Shown here: positions 51,739 to 59,487 of the stretch, in pieces | How the letters are laid out: each line of letters starts with the position of its first letter | Numbering within the stretch: position 1 is the stretch's first letter | Assembly (NCBI RefSeq): GCF_030287405.1 | Contig: NZ_JASVVV010000003.1 | Coordinates: forward strand, 310,001 to 374,000 | DNA: 64,000 nucleotides | Direction of reading: 5' to 3' | Source of the DNA: Halalkalicoccus sp. NIPERK01 | Lineage (GTDB): Archaea; Halobacteriota; Halobacteria; Halobacteriales; Halalkalicoccaceae | Notes under the pieces: generated by a model | The model's database searches: none | The model's input: only the letters and a program-made list of their open reading frames with translations | Told to the model about the DNA's origin: nothing | Position numbers and translations under genes: made by a program

Positions 51739-52407
51739 ATGTGTGGACGCTACGCGCTCTTCGCCCCGCCCGACGAACTCGCCGAACGGTTCTCGGTTCC
51801 CGCCCCCGAAACCTCCCCGACCTACAACGCCGCGCCGAGCCAAAACCTTCCAATTATCCCCGACGACGCCGAGGAGATCCGACTCGCGCGCTGGGGACTC
51901 ACACCCGAATGGGCCGACGAACAGCGCGACCTGATCAACGCCCGCGCCGAGACGATGGCCGAGAAGCCGAGTTTCAAGGATGCGAAGAGATGTCTCGTCC
52001 CCGCGAACGGCTTCTACGAGTGGGTCGAGGCCGACGGCGGCAAGCGGCCCTACTACGTCACCCGCCGGGACGGCGAGCCCTTCGCGATGGCCGGCCTCCG
52101 GACGCGCTGGGAGCCCCCGACGAAACAGACCGGCCTCGATTCGTTCTCGGGAGGCGATCCCGATTCCGAGGACCCCGCGGCGACCGAGACGTTCGCGGTC
52201 GTCACCACCGAACCCAACGAGGTGGTCGAGAGACTGCACCACCGGATGGCCGTGATCCTCTCACGGGAGCGCGAACGCGAGTGGCTCTCCGGAGAGCCCT
52301 TCTCGCTCGTGCCCGCCGAGGAGTTGCGTGCGTACCCCGTCTCGACGGCGGTCAACAGCCCCGGAAACGACTCGCCGGAACTCGTCCGGGAGGTCGCGGA
52401 TGTCTGA
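51739..52407 (+). CDS. SRAP-domain protein (HMCES/YedK family)
   Basis: The 222-residue protein starts MCGRYALFAPPDELAERFSV, with Cys2 as the catalytic residue that forms a DNA-protein crosslink at abasic sites in single-stranded DNA. Other active-site marks are NARAETMAEKPSF, GFYEWVEADGGKRPYYV (Glu) and VVERLHHRMAVILSRERERE (His). It protects abasic sites at replication forks. It overlaps a HAD phosphatase gene by 8 bases, suggesting co-expression. Confidence 0.92.
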   Translation: MCGRYALFAPPDELAERFSVPAPETSPTYNAAPSQNLPIIPDDAEEIRLARWGLTPEWADEQRDLINARAETMAEKPSFKDAKRCLVPANGFYEWVEADGGKRPYYVTRRDGEPFAMAGLRTRWEPPTKQTGLDSFSGGDPDSEDPAATETFAVVTTEPNEVVERLHHRMAVILSREREREWLSGEPFSLVPAEELRAYPVSTAVNSPGNDSPELVREVADV

Positions 52408-53101
52408 GGCCGCCTACGACGCGGTCGTCTTCGACAACGACGGCGTGCTCGTCGAGCGCACCCGACGGGAGGTCCTGCGGGGAGCGATCCGCGAGACCTA
52501 CGACGAGTTCGGCGTCTCGCCGACCGACGAGGAGGTCGAGGCGCTGCTCGGGGTCACGCGTGAGTCGATCGCCGAACTCGCGGCGGCGTACGATCTCGAC
52601 GCCGCGGACTTCTGGTATCGCCGCGACGCGAACGCCTCGCGGGCGCAGTGTGAATCGATCGAGAACGGCGGCAAACCCCTCTACGAGGACATCGCCGCGC
52701 TCGACGACCTCGCGCCCGATCTGGGCGTCGTCAGCAACAACCAGCACCGGACCATCGAGTTCATCCTCGACCACTACGACCTCCACCCGTACTTCGAGAC
52801 CCATTACGGGCGCGAGCCGACCCTCGAAGGGATCGACCGCAAGAAGCCCAACGACTACTACCTCGAACGCGCGCTGACGGATCTCGACACCCGAAACGCG
52901 CTCTACGTCGGCGACAGCGGGGTCGACGTACTGGCCGCCCGGGAGGCGGGCGTCGACTGTGCCTTTATCCGCCGCTCGCACCGCGCGGAGTACGAACTGC
53001 CCGCGGCGCCGACCTACGAGATCCGCAGTTTGAAGGACCTGCCCGTGATCTGTCGGGGCGACTACGAGGCGTTCCAGCCGGACGCGGGGTCGGCGACGTA
53101 G
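52400..53101 (+). CDS. HAD-superfamily phosphatase
   Basis: The 233-residue protein has motif I VVFDNDGVLVE (nucleophile Asp, variant N between the two aspartates), motif II VVSNNQHRTIE, motif III GIDRKKPNDYYLERALTDLD and motif IV LYVGDSGVDVLAAREAGVD. These place it among phosphoglycolate-phosphatase-like HAD enzymes. The SRAP gene stop lies inside its start by 8 bases. Phosphoglycolate from damaged DNA ends would be one substrate consistent with that neighbour, but this is inference. Confidence 0.82.
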   Translation: MSEAAYDAVVFDNDGVLVERTRREVLRGAIRETYDEFGVSPTDEEVEALLGVTRESIAELAAAYDLDAADFWYRRDANASRAQCESIENGGKPLYEDIAALDDLAPDLGVVSNNQHRTIEFILDHYDLHPYFETHYGREPTLEGIDRKKPNDYYLERALTDLDTRNALYVGDSGVDVLAAREAGVDCAFIRRSHRAEYELPAAPTYEIRSLKDLPVICRGDYEAFQPDAGSAT

Positions 53102-53153
53102 TCCTCCCGATCACAAGCGAATAGCATACGGTCCCCCCGTTCCGAGCAGGGGT

Positions 53154-53873
53154 ATGCGACTCGCTCGCGCCCTGACCGACGACGGCCCCAAGGAGGGGGA
53201 GTTCGAGGACGGCACGCTCAGCACCGACGACGGCGAGTACGCGGTCGACCGCGAGGACCTGCTCGCGCCCTGCCGGCCCTCGGCGCTCTACTGCGTCGGG
53301 CGGAACTACGCCGAAACCCTCGATCAGATGGACTACGACCGGCCCGAGGAACCCGATTTCTTCATCAAGCCGCCCGTCTCGGTGATCCCGACGGGGACGC
53401 CGATCCCGTATCCGACCTTCTCCGAGGAGGTGACCTACGCGGGCGAACTCGCCGCCGTCGTCGGCGAGGAGTGCAAGGACGTCCTGCCCGAGGAGGCGCC
53501 GGAGGTGATCCGTGGCTACACGATCATGAACGACGTGGACGCGCTGGACCAACAGGGTAGAACGGCCAGAAAGGCCTTCGACGGCTCGGGCCCGCTGGGG
53601 CCGTGGATCGAGACGGACCTCGACCCGCGGGGGATCGACATGCACACCGAGATCGACGGCGAAGTTCGACAAGAAGCGAACACCGAACTGATGCTGTTCG
53701 ACCCCTACGAGGTCGTCTCGTACCTCTCGGAGCGGTTCACCTTCTCGCCGGGCGACGTGATCGCCTTCGGCAGTCCCGCGAACCCGGGCACCATCGAACC
53801 CGGAAACGAGATCGAGATCACCTACGAGGGCGTGGGCACCCTCCGAAACGGGGTCGCGAACCCGGATCAGTAA
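53154..53873 (+). CDS. Fumarylacetoacetate hydrolase-family protein
   Basis: The 239-residue protein has the FAH fold: ALYCVGRNYAETLDQM near residue 45, FFIKPPVSVIPTGTPIPYPT, the metal-binding VTYAGELAAVVGEECKDV, and GYTIMNDVDALDQQGRTARK, then GPWIETDLD and FGSPANPGTIEPGNEIEITYEG. Members hydrolyse or decarboxylate beta-diketo acids such as acylpyruvates. Which is used here cannot be told. It has a TATA-like box GAATAGCATAC near 53119-53129. Its stop overlaps the next, convergent gene by seven bases. Confidence 0.87.
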   Translation: MRLARALTDDGPKEGEFEDGTLSTDDGEYAVDREDLLAPCRPSALYCVGRNYAETLDQMDYDRPEEPDFFIKPPVSVIPTGTPIPYPTFSEEVTYAGELAAVVGEECKDVLPEEAPEVIRGYTIMNDVDALDQQGRTARKAFDGSGPLGPWIETDLDPRGIDMHTEIDGEVRQEANTELMLFDPYEVVSYLSERFTFSPGDVIAFGSPANPGTIEPGNEIEITYEGVGTLRNGVANPDQ

Positions 53874-54172
53874 CCGATCCGGCGCAACACCTGCGCCAGC
53901 GCCTCCCTCACGAGCGTCGGGACGGCGAGCACGAGGGCGAGCGCGCCGAGCCAGACGAACACGAGCAGGGGATTCCCCCCGTCGAACAGCGCCACCACCG
54001 GACCGATCGCGACCAGTACGGCGAGGATCCCCGCGATCGAACAGCCGACGAACGCGATGACGGTGATAAACGCGACGAGGGTTGCGGGCGGTCGTACTGG
54101 AGGGCTGATACGACGCGTCCCCGTCGAACGGGCGACCGGGATCGATCCGCCGAGTTTCGGTATCGTTCTCAT
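53867..54172 (-). CDS. Small two-span membrane protein
   Basis: The 101-residue protein has a basic N-terminal tail (MRTIPKLGGSIPVARSTGTR) and two spans (LVAFITVIAFVGCSIAGILA and PLLVFVWLGALALVLAVPTL). A short basic end (EALAQVLRRIGY) follows. No family is recognised. It ends inside the stop region of the convergent FAH gene. A hairpin and T-tracts lie before its start. Confidence 0.6.
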   Translation of the reverse strand: MRTIPKLGGSIPVARSTGTRRISPPVRPPATLVAFITVIAFVGCSIAGILAVLVAIGPVVALFDGGNPLLVFVWLGALALVLAVPTLVREALAQVLRRIGY

Positions 54173-54199
54173 CGACTGTCCCTACACCCGGCGTGGGAA

Positions 54200-54253
54200 A
54201 AAGTGTTATCTGAAAAACATTTCTGTAAACGGACCTACTGAAATCCGTTTCAG
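54200..54253 (-). terminator. Hairpin and T-tracts ending the winged-helix gene
   Basis: On the minus strand, CTGAAA-CGGA-TTTCAG (54238-54253) overlaps the stop codon of the upstream gene, and TCCGTTT (54227-54233 as AAACGGA on plus) pairs with the same segment as an alternative stem. Downstream on the minus strand are two T-rich runs (near 54212-54216 and 54198-54202). Together they could terminate transcription before the next minus-strand gene. Confidence 0.4.
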
Positions 54254-55146
54254 TGCTCGGAGTGGCTACGTGAAGCGACGCGTTCGACCTCGGAGACGAC
54301 GAGGTTCCCGTCGAGGCTCACGCGAAGCTCCTCGTCGTCGAGCGGGATTCGGACCCGGAGCCGCCAGGGGTCCTCCGAGAGCGTCCTCACGTACTCGTCG
54401 CTGACGCACCACGGGAGCCGCCAGTAGGGGATCGAGCCGAGGTCGGTCCCGTGATCGCGGTAGAAGCTCACCACCTCGGAGCGTTCGAGCAGCCGCAGGC
54501 CCGCCGTCGAACAGAGTCGGTGGCGACACCGCACGCAGCGGTGTTCGACCTGGAGGTCGAGGCGCAGACAGCACTCGTCCTCGCGGCGGAGGGTCGTCTC
54601 CATGCGTCCGTTGCAGGCCGGACAGACACCGTCGGCGGCCAGACAGTGGAGGTGGCGCACCCGCTGGTCGAACGCGGCCAGGACCTCCTCGTCGGTTCGC
54701 CCGTCCAACCCGCCCGGGGGGAACGCGTACTCGCCGTGGCGCTGCCCGCAGTCGGAACACGAGATGACGATGTGCTCGTCGCGGTAGCGGGCGTCGAGTG
54801 CCCCGTCACAGGCCACACACTCGCCCTCGACGTCGAACCGTCTGTCGGGGTTCTGGTTGAACGACCCCGAGAGGACGGCCTGAATGACGCTCTCGCCGGC
54901 GTGGCGGAGGTCGTAGCCGTCGTCGGTTCGGACGACGAACTGCCCCAGCAACTGCTTGAGGTGGTAGTTGAACTGTGCGCTGTCGCGCATCTCGACCCGG
55001 CCGTGGAGGTCCGAGAAGGAGATCGGCCGCTCGGGTGCGTCCCAGAGGGCTTCGAGGATCGAGAGGCGCGTCTCGTTTCCGATGACCGAGAACGCTTCGG
55101 CGGGCGGGACACACTCCTCGCACGCCTGGAACCCTGACTCGCTCAT
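54250..55146 (-). CDS. ArsR-like winged-helix protein with zinc-ribbon-type C-terminal region
   Basis: The 298-residue protein starts MSESGFQACEECVPPAEAFS. A winged helix spans about residues 15-90 (FSVIGNETRLSILEALWDAP, LKQLLGQFVVRTDDG). The rest has several CxxC pairs: GECVACDGALDARY, ISCSDCGQRHGEYAFP, VCPACNGRME and HRCVRCRHRLCSTAG, suggesting up to three zinc ribbons. This matches a haloarchaeal regulator family of unknown signal. It probably senses metal or redox state through cysteines. Confidence 0.78.
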   Translation of the reverse strand: MSESGFQACEECVPPAEAFSVIGNETRLSILEALWDAPERPISFSDLHGRVEMRDSAQFNYHLKQLLGQFVVRTDDGYDLRHAGESVIQAVLSGSFNQNPDRRFDVEGECVACDGALDARYRDEHIVISCSDCGQRHGEYAFPPGGLDGRTDEEVLAAFDQRVRHLHCLAADGVCPACNGRMETTLRREDECCLRLDLQVEHRCVRCRHRLCSTAGLRLLERSEVVSFYRDHGTDLGSIPYWRLPWCVSDEYVRTLSEDPWRLRVRIPLDDEELRVSLDGNLVVSEVERVASRSHSEH

Positions 55147-55221
55147 GTCGAACTATGGGAACCTGTCGCATATAATCGTATCTCCCGGCGTACCGTCCGG
55201 GACGAGCGGTCCCAGGGGACC

Positions 55222-56049
55222 CTATGGGTTCGTTTCGACCTCGTCGAGCAGGCCCGACAGGACCTCGTTGAACTCCCGGGGGTTGTCCTGGTTGACGAGG
55301 TGTGCGGCGTCCGAAACCTCGTGGACGTCGGCGTCGAGCGCGCGGGCGAGGTCCCCGCTCTGGCGCTTGACCGGCGGGGCCTCGTGTTCGCCGTAGACGA
55401 CGCGAGCAGGTACGGAGAGCCCGTCGAGTTCGGGCGGGCGGAACCGATAGAGCGCGGAGAAGGTCTTCTTGAACTCGGCGCTCGAGACGTTCTCGACCGT
55501 CTCGAGCGCGGCGTCCCTGACCGCGGGATCGCGTGCGAGCCACGGCCCGCCCGTCACGGGGCGGATCGTCGAGAGAAGGGAACGAAATGTCGCCCCGCTG
55601 CCGGCCATCGCGAGCGAGGTCCCTACCATCGGGAGCGGCGTGAACAGCCGTTTCATCGCCCGGGGCATCGACACGGGGGGGAACGTCTGGACCGCTCCCG
55701 CGAGGGCGATCCCCCTGACCCGCTCGGGGTGTCGAGCGGCGTAGGCCTGTGCGACCATCGACCCGAGCGAGAGCCCACAGATCACGCCCTCGTCGATCCC
55801 GAGGTCGTCTAAAAGCGCGTCGAGGTCCTCGGCCAGCAGGTCGATCGAGTACCGCCCCGCGTCGCTCGCCCCGGTCCGACCGTGGCCGCGGAAGTCGGGC
55901 GCGACGATCCGGTACTCGTCCCCGAAGCGTTCGCGCTGGGCGGCCCAACTCTCCGCGGAGAGCCAGCCGCCGTGGAGGAACACGATCGGGAGACCGGTGC
56001 CGTCGTCGTCGTATGTGAGCGCGATCGGGGAGGCGGGTGAGGAAGACAC
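55222..56049 (-). CDS. Alpha/beta-hydrolase fold enzyme
   Basis: The 275-residue protein has PIVFLHGGWLSAESWAAQRE (oxyanion hole) near residue 22, APDFRGHGRTGASDAGRYS, the nucleophile elbow CGLSLGSMVAQAYAARHPER near 93 and VSDAAHLVNQDNPREFNEVL with the catalytic histidine near 252. It resembles 3-oxoadipate enol-lactonase/haloperoxidase-type hydrolases, substrate unknown. It starts with GTG (MSSSPASPIALTYDDDG). It is divergent from the subtilase gene by 137 bases. Confidence 0.82.
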   Translation of the reverse strand: MSSSPASPIALTYDDDGTGLPIVFLHGGWLSAESWAAQRERFGDEYRIVAPDFRGHGRTGASDAGRYSIDLLAEDLDALLDDLGIDEGVICGLSLGSMVAQAYAARHPERVRGIALAGAVQTFPPVSMPRAMKRLFTPLPMVGTSLAMAGSGATFRSLLSTIRPVTGGPWLARDPAVRDAALETVENVSSAEFKKTFSALYRFRPPELDGLSVPARVVYGEHEAPPVKRQSGDLARALDADVHEVSDAAHLVNQDNPREFNEVLSGLLDEVETNP

Positions 56050-56133
56050 AGCCCCGCTTCGGGCCCGAGCGCCCTGAATCGTTCGCTTGCCAGTGCGACT
56101 CTCGTTGCGTCAGAAACTGGCATACGTCTTATG

Positions 56134-56150
56134 TTTCTAAACACTAGAAA
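56134..56150. promoter_or_regulatory. Inverted repeat in the hydrolase/subtilase divergent region
   Basis: TTTCTA and TAGAAA are separated by five bases (AACAC). The site lies in an AT-rich stretch 37-53 bases before the subtilase ATG, next to several TATA-like segments (AAATATAAATA at 56162-56172). It could be a control site of either divergent gene. Confidence 0.35.
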
Positions 56151-56186
56151 AAGACTAAATGAAATATAAATAACTGTGTATCTATA

Positions 56187-57440
56187 ATGCAGAACCACGA
56201 TGCGACACGCAGGCGGTTGCTCCGAGGGGTCGCGACGGCGGGACTGACGCTCGGTGCGGTGGGAACGACGAGCGCCCGGTCGACCGTCACGTACGTCGTG
56301 GTCGGCGGGTCGAGCGGGGGGCTGGAACGCGGCGGGTTCTCGGTCGAACGCGAACTCGCGGGCGGATCGGTCAGGGTCGTTTCGGGGCCGGCGGACGCGG
56401 AGGGCGACCTCGCCGCCGTCGACGGGATCGCCGGCGTCACGCGGGACTTCGAGGTCGAACTCGCCGATCCGGTGCGGGAGTCGAGCCACACCGGGGCCGC
56501 CGCTTCGGATCTCCAGTGGGACAAGGAGGTCACGAACGCCTTCGAGGCCCACGACGTCACCACGGGTTCGGGAACGCGCATCGCGATCGTCGATACGGGG
56601 GTCGACGACACCCACCCGGACCTCGGGAACGTCGACACCGGGTCGAGCCGGTCGTTCATCGACGGCGAGGTGGGGCCGCACGTCGGCGACGCGGGCCAGC
56701 ACGGCACGCACGTCGCGGGGATCGCCGCCGCGACCGGCGAGGCGGGCGTTACCGGGATCGCTCCCGACGCCGAACTCGTCTCGTTGCGGGTGTTCGGTGC
56801 CGAGGGGAGCGCGACGTTCGCGGACGTCCTCGCGGCAGCGGACTACGCCGCCGAGATCGGGGCCGACGCCGCCAACATGAGCATCGGTACCGAACCGATC
56901 CCGCCGCAGGCGAACGCCGACGGCACGCGCGTCGCGGTCCAGCGGGTCATGCAGAGCGTCGCCCGCAGGGGCACCGTGACGACGGTCAGCGCGGGCAACT
57001 CCGAGACCGATATGCAACGCGGCGGCCTGTTTACCCTCCCGACCAGCGTGGAGGGCGTGATGGCCGTCAGCGCGACCGGCCCGAACGACGAACTGGCGTT
57101 CTACTCGAACTACGGCACCGGCGAGATCACGGTCGGCGCGCCCGGCGGCGGCTACGAGACGCTCGAAAAGACCATCGATCCCGGCGCCGACGTCGAGCGG
57201 CCCTATCCGACGAACCTCGTCTACTCGACGATACCGGGCGAATCATACGCCTGGTTCGCCGGCACCTCGATGGCCGCCCCTCAGGTGGCCGGACTGGTCG
57301 GCCTCGTCAGGGACCTCGATCCCGACCTGAACGCGAACCGGGTCGAGAGCGCCATCGCTCGGGGCGCCGAGGGGACCGACGGCCGTGGCGACCCCGAACT
57401 CGGCGCGGGACGGATCGACGCCCTGGACACCGTTTCGTAG
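56187..57440 (+). CDS. Tat-exported subtilisin-like serine protease (halolysin-type)
   Basis: The 417-residue protease has a twin-arginine signal (TRRRLLRGVATAGLTLGAVG), a short propeptide to about residue 105 and a peptidase S8 domain with catalytic Asp in IAIVDTGVDDTHPDL, His in AGQHGTHVAGIAAATG and Ser in AGTSMAAPQVAGLVGL. The oxyanion Asn region is TTVSAGNSETDM. The domain ends near the C-terminus with no added PKD or other halolysin tail, so it is a short form. It is probably secreted. The upstream region is unusually AT-rich. Confidence 0.9.
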   Translation: MQNHDATRRRLLRGVATAGLTLGAVGTTSARSTVTYVVVGGSSGGLERGGFSVERELAGGSVRVVSGPADAEGDLAAVDGIAGVTRDFEVELADPVRESSHTGAAASDLQWDKEVTNAFEAHDVTTGSGTRIAIVDTGVDDTHPDLGNVDTGSSRSFIDGEVGPHVGDAGQHGTHVAGIAAATGEAGVTGIAPDAELVSLRVFGAEGSATFADVLAAADYAAEIGADAANMSIGTEPIPPQANADGTRVAVQRVMQSVARRGTVTTVSAGNSETDMQRGGLFTLPTSVEGVMAVSATGPNDELAFYSNYGTGEITVGAPGGGYETLEKTIDPGADVERPYPTNLVYSTIPGESYAWFAGTSMAAPQVAGLVGLVRDLDPDLNANRVESAIARGAEGTDGRGDPELGAGRIDALDTVS

Positions 57441-57441
57441 C

Positions 57442-57960
57442 TCACTCGAACAGCTCCTCGTGGCGGTCCGCGAGGTCCGTGTACGCGCCCGAGGAGTGCT
57501 CCTCGAAGATCTCGTCGGGATCGACCGCGACCTCCTCGAGTGAACTCACGCGGGCGGGCACGCCGCGGACGAACGACTCGGGCGGGATCTCGTAGTCCTC
57601 GGGAACGACCGTCCCGCTCGCGACGATGCTTCGCTCCCCGACCGTCACGCGGGAGTTGATCGTGGCGTTGAAACCCACGAGCGCGCCGTCCTCGACGGTC
57701 GCGTCGTTCAACACCGCGCCGTGGCCGATCATCACCCGGTCGCCGAGCGTCGAGGCGTGGATCGTCGCGTTGTCCCCGACGTGCGACTCCTCGCCGACGA
57801 CGACGGGCGCGACGTCCCCCCGGAGGACGACGCCGGGCCAGACGCTCGCGCTCGCCGCGACCCGGACGTCCCCCACGAGCGTCGATTCGCGGCTGACGCG
57901 GGCCGTCTCGTCGATCTCCGGTTCGGTGCCCTCGAACGCGTAGCTTCGTTCCCTCGACAT
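57442..57960 (-). CDS. Gamma-carbonic-anhydrase-like hexapeptide-repeat protein
   Basis: The 172-residue protein is built of left-handed beta-helix hexapeptide repeats: STLVGDVRVAASASVWPGVV, LRGDVAPVVVGEESHVGDNA, TIHASTLGDRVMIGHGAVLN and ATINSRVTVGERSIVASGTV. Potential zinc histidines occur at VGDNATIHAS and MIGHGAVL, as in YrdA/PaaY/gamma-carbonic-anhydrase relatives. Activity is not certain. The ATG at 57960 (MSRERSYAFEGTEPEI) was chosen; an ATG nine codons earlier is less like relatives. It converges on the protease gene with one base between them. Confidence 0.85.
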   Translation of the reverse strand: MSRERSYAFEGTEPEIDETARVSRESTLVGDVRVAASASVWPGVVLRGDVAPVVVGEESHVGDNATIHASTLGDRVMIGHGAVLNDATVEDGALVGFNATINSRVTVGERSIVASGTVVPEDYEIPPESFVRGVPARVSSLEEVAVDPDEIFEEHSSGAYTDLADRHEELFE

Positions 57961-58099
57961 ACGTGTGGTATCAACGAACACATACAAAACGGTTCCCGTC
58001 GAATCGGTCTTCGAACCCTCGACCGCCGTGGTATGCCAGCACGGGGCGCCGAGCGTCGGGTCCGCAACCCTTTCCGTCGCCGGGCGACCACCTCGGATA

Positions 58100-59290
58100 A
58101 TGAGCTATCGGATCGGTCTCGTCGGCAAGCCTTCGGTGGGTAAGTCGACCTTCTTCAACGCAGCAACCATGAACGACGTCCCCGAGGGGGCGTATCCCTT
58201 CACGACGATCGACCCGAGCGTCGGCGAGGCGTACGTCCGCGTCGAGTGTGCCGCCCCCGAGTTCGACCACGCGTGTACCCCCGAGACGGGCTTCTGTCGC
58301 GCGGGAACGCGGTTCGTCCCGACGAAACTCGTCGACGTGGCGGGCCTCATTCCCGGCGCCCACGAGGGAAACGGGTTGGGAAACCAGTTCCTGACCGACC
58401 TCAACGAGACCGACGTGCTGGTCCACGTCGTGGACTTCTCGGGGACCACCGACGCCGAGGGCGAACCCACCGAGGGCCACGATCCACGGGAGGACATCGA
58501 CTTCCTCGAGACCGAACTCGACATGTGGTATCTCGAAATCCTGGAGAAGGGCATCGAGAAGTTCTCGAACCGGTACGCGGGTGAGGAGGCCGACATCGAG
58601 GTGGAACTCGCCGAACAGATGAGCGCCTTCCGGATCACCAAGGACGAGATCAAGCGCCTGATCCTCCGACTCGACCTCGGCTTCGACCCCCTCGAATGGG
58701 CTCCCGAGGATCGCGAGGCGCTCGCCCGCGAGATCCGCACGGAGACGAAGCCGATGGTGATCGCGGCGAACAAGATGGATACCCCGAAAGCCCAGGAGAA
58801 CTACGAGGCGATCACGAGCGATCCCGAGTACGACCACCTGACGATCGTGCCCGCGAGCGCTCACGCCGAGAAGGCGCTCAAGCGCGCCGACGAACAGGGC
58901 GCGATCGAGTACCGCGCGGGCGATAGCGACTTCGAGATCGTGGGCGACCTCTCTTCCGAACAGGAGGCGGGGCTCGCCCGGATACAGGAGTTCGTCCGCG
59001 AGTTCGAGGGCACGGGCGTCCAGCGCGCGCTCGAAGCCGCCCTCTTTTCGGAACTGGACGCGATCGCCGTGTTTCCCGGCTCCGCGAACGGCGAGCCCGA
59101 GGACGGGAAGTTCATGCGCGACTGTTTCGTCCTGCCCGAGGGCTCGACCACCGAGGACTTCGCGTACTTCCTGCACTCCGATATCGGCGAGGGTCTGCTC
59201 CACGGGATCGACTGCCGGAGCGACCGACAGGTCGGCGCGAGCCACGAACTCGAACACCGCGACGTGATCGAGATCGTCTCGACGAACTGA
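58100..59290 (+). CDS. YchF/Obg-like GTP/ATP-binding protein
   Basis: The 396-residue P-loop protein starts MSYRIGLVGKPSVGKSTFFN with the Walker A, then YPFTTIDPSVGEAYVRVECA (switch I), LVDVAGLIPGAHEGNGLGNQ (switch II) and VIAANKMDTPKAQENYE (NKxD). A C-terminal TGS-like domain ends near FAYFLHSDIGEGLLHGIDCR. This is the archaeal form of the YchF family, with the long alpha-helical insertion (SNRYAGEEADIEVELAEQMS). It is a ribosome-associated regulator. Confidence 0.93.
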   Translation: MSYRIGLVGKPSVGKSTFFNAATMNDVPEGAYPFTTIDPSVGEAYVRVECAAPEFDHACTPETGFCRAGTRFVPTKLVDVAGLIPGAHEGNGLGNQFLTDLNETDVLVHVVDFSGTTDAEGEPTEGHDPREDIDFLETELDMWYLEILEKGIEKFSNRYAGEEADIEVELAEQMSAFRITKDEIKRLILRLDLGFDPLEWAPEDREALAREIRTETKPMVIAANKMDTPKAQENYEAITSDPEYDHLTIVPASAHAEKALKRADEQGAIEYRAGDSDFEIVGDLSSEQEAGLARIQEFVREFEGTGVQRALEAALFSELDAIAVFPGSANGEPEDGKFMRDCFVLPEGSTTEDFAYFLHSDIGEGLLHGIDCRSDRQVGASHELEHRDVIEIVSTN

Positions 59291-59333
59291 TCCGCGGCAA
59301 ACGACTATGTGGTTCGCTACCGTAGGTCAGCGC

Positions 59334-59486
59334 ATGGCGAGCGCACGAACCGATTCGCGCTGTCTGAACTGCGGGTTCACCGCCGCATCGGGGAGCGACG
59401 AGTGGGCCAGAGTGGAGGTTCCGAAGCTCGGAACGCTCACGCAGTGTCCCGACTGTGACAGCACGAACGTCATCAGCGGGCACTAG
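59334..59486 (+). CDS. Very small zinc-ribbon protein
   Basis: The 50-residue protein is one zinc ribbon: RCLNCGFTAASGSDEWARVE, then LGTLTQCPDCDSTNVISGH. Two CxxC knuckles 25 residues apart match a four-cysteine zinc site. Haloarchaeal genomes carry many such proteins and none here has a proven partner. It follows the YchF gene by 43 bases on the same strand, and ends 1 base before the convergent propeller-protein gene. Confidence 0.75.
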   Translation: MASARTDSRCLNCGFTAASGSDEWARVEVPKLGTLTQCPDCDSTNVISGH

Positions 59487-59487
59487 C

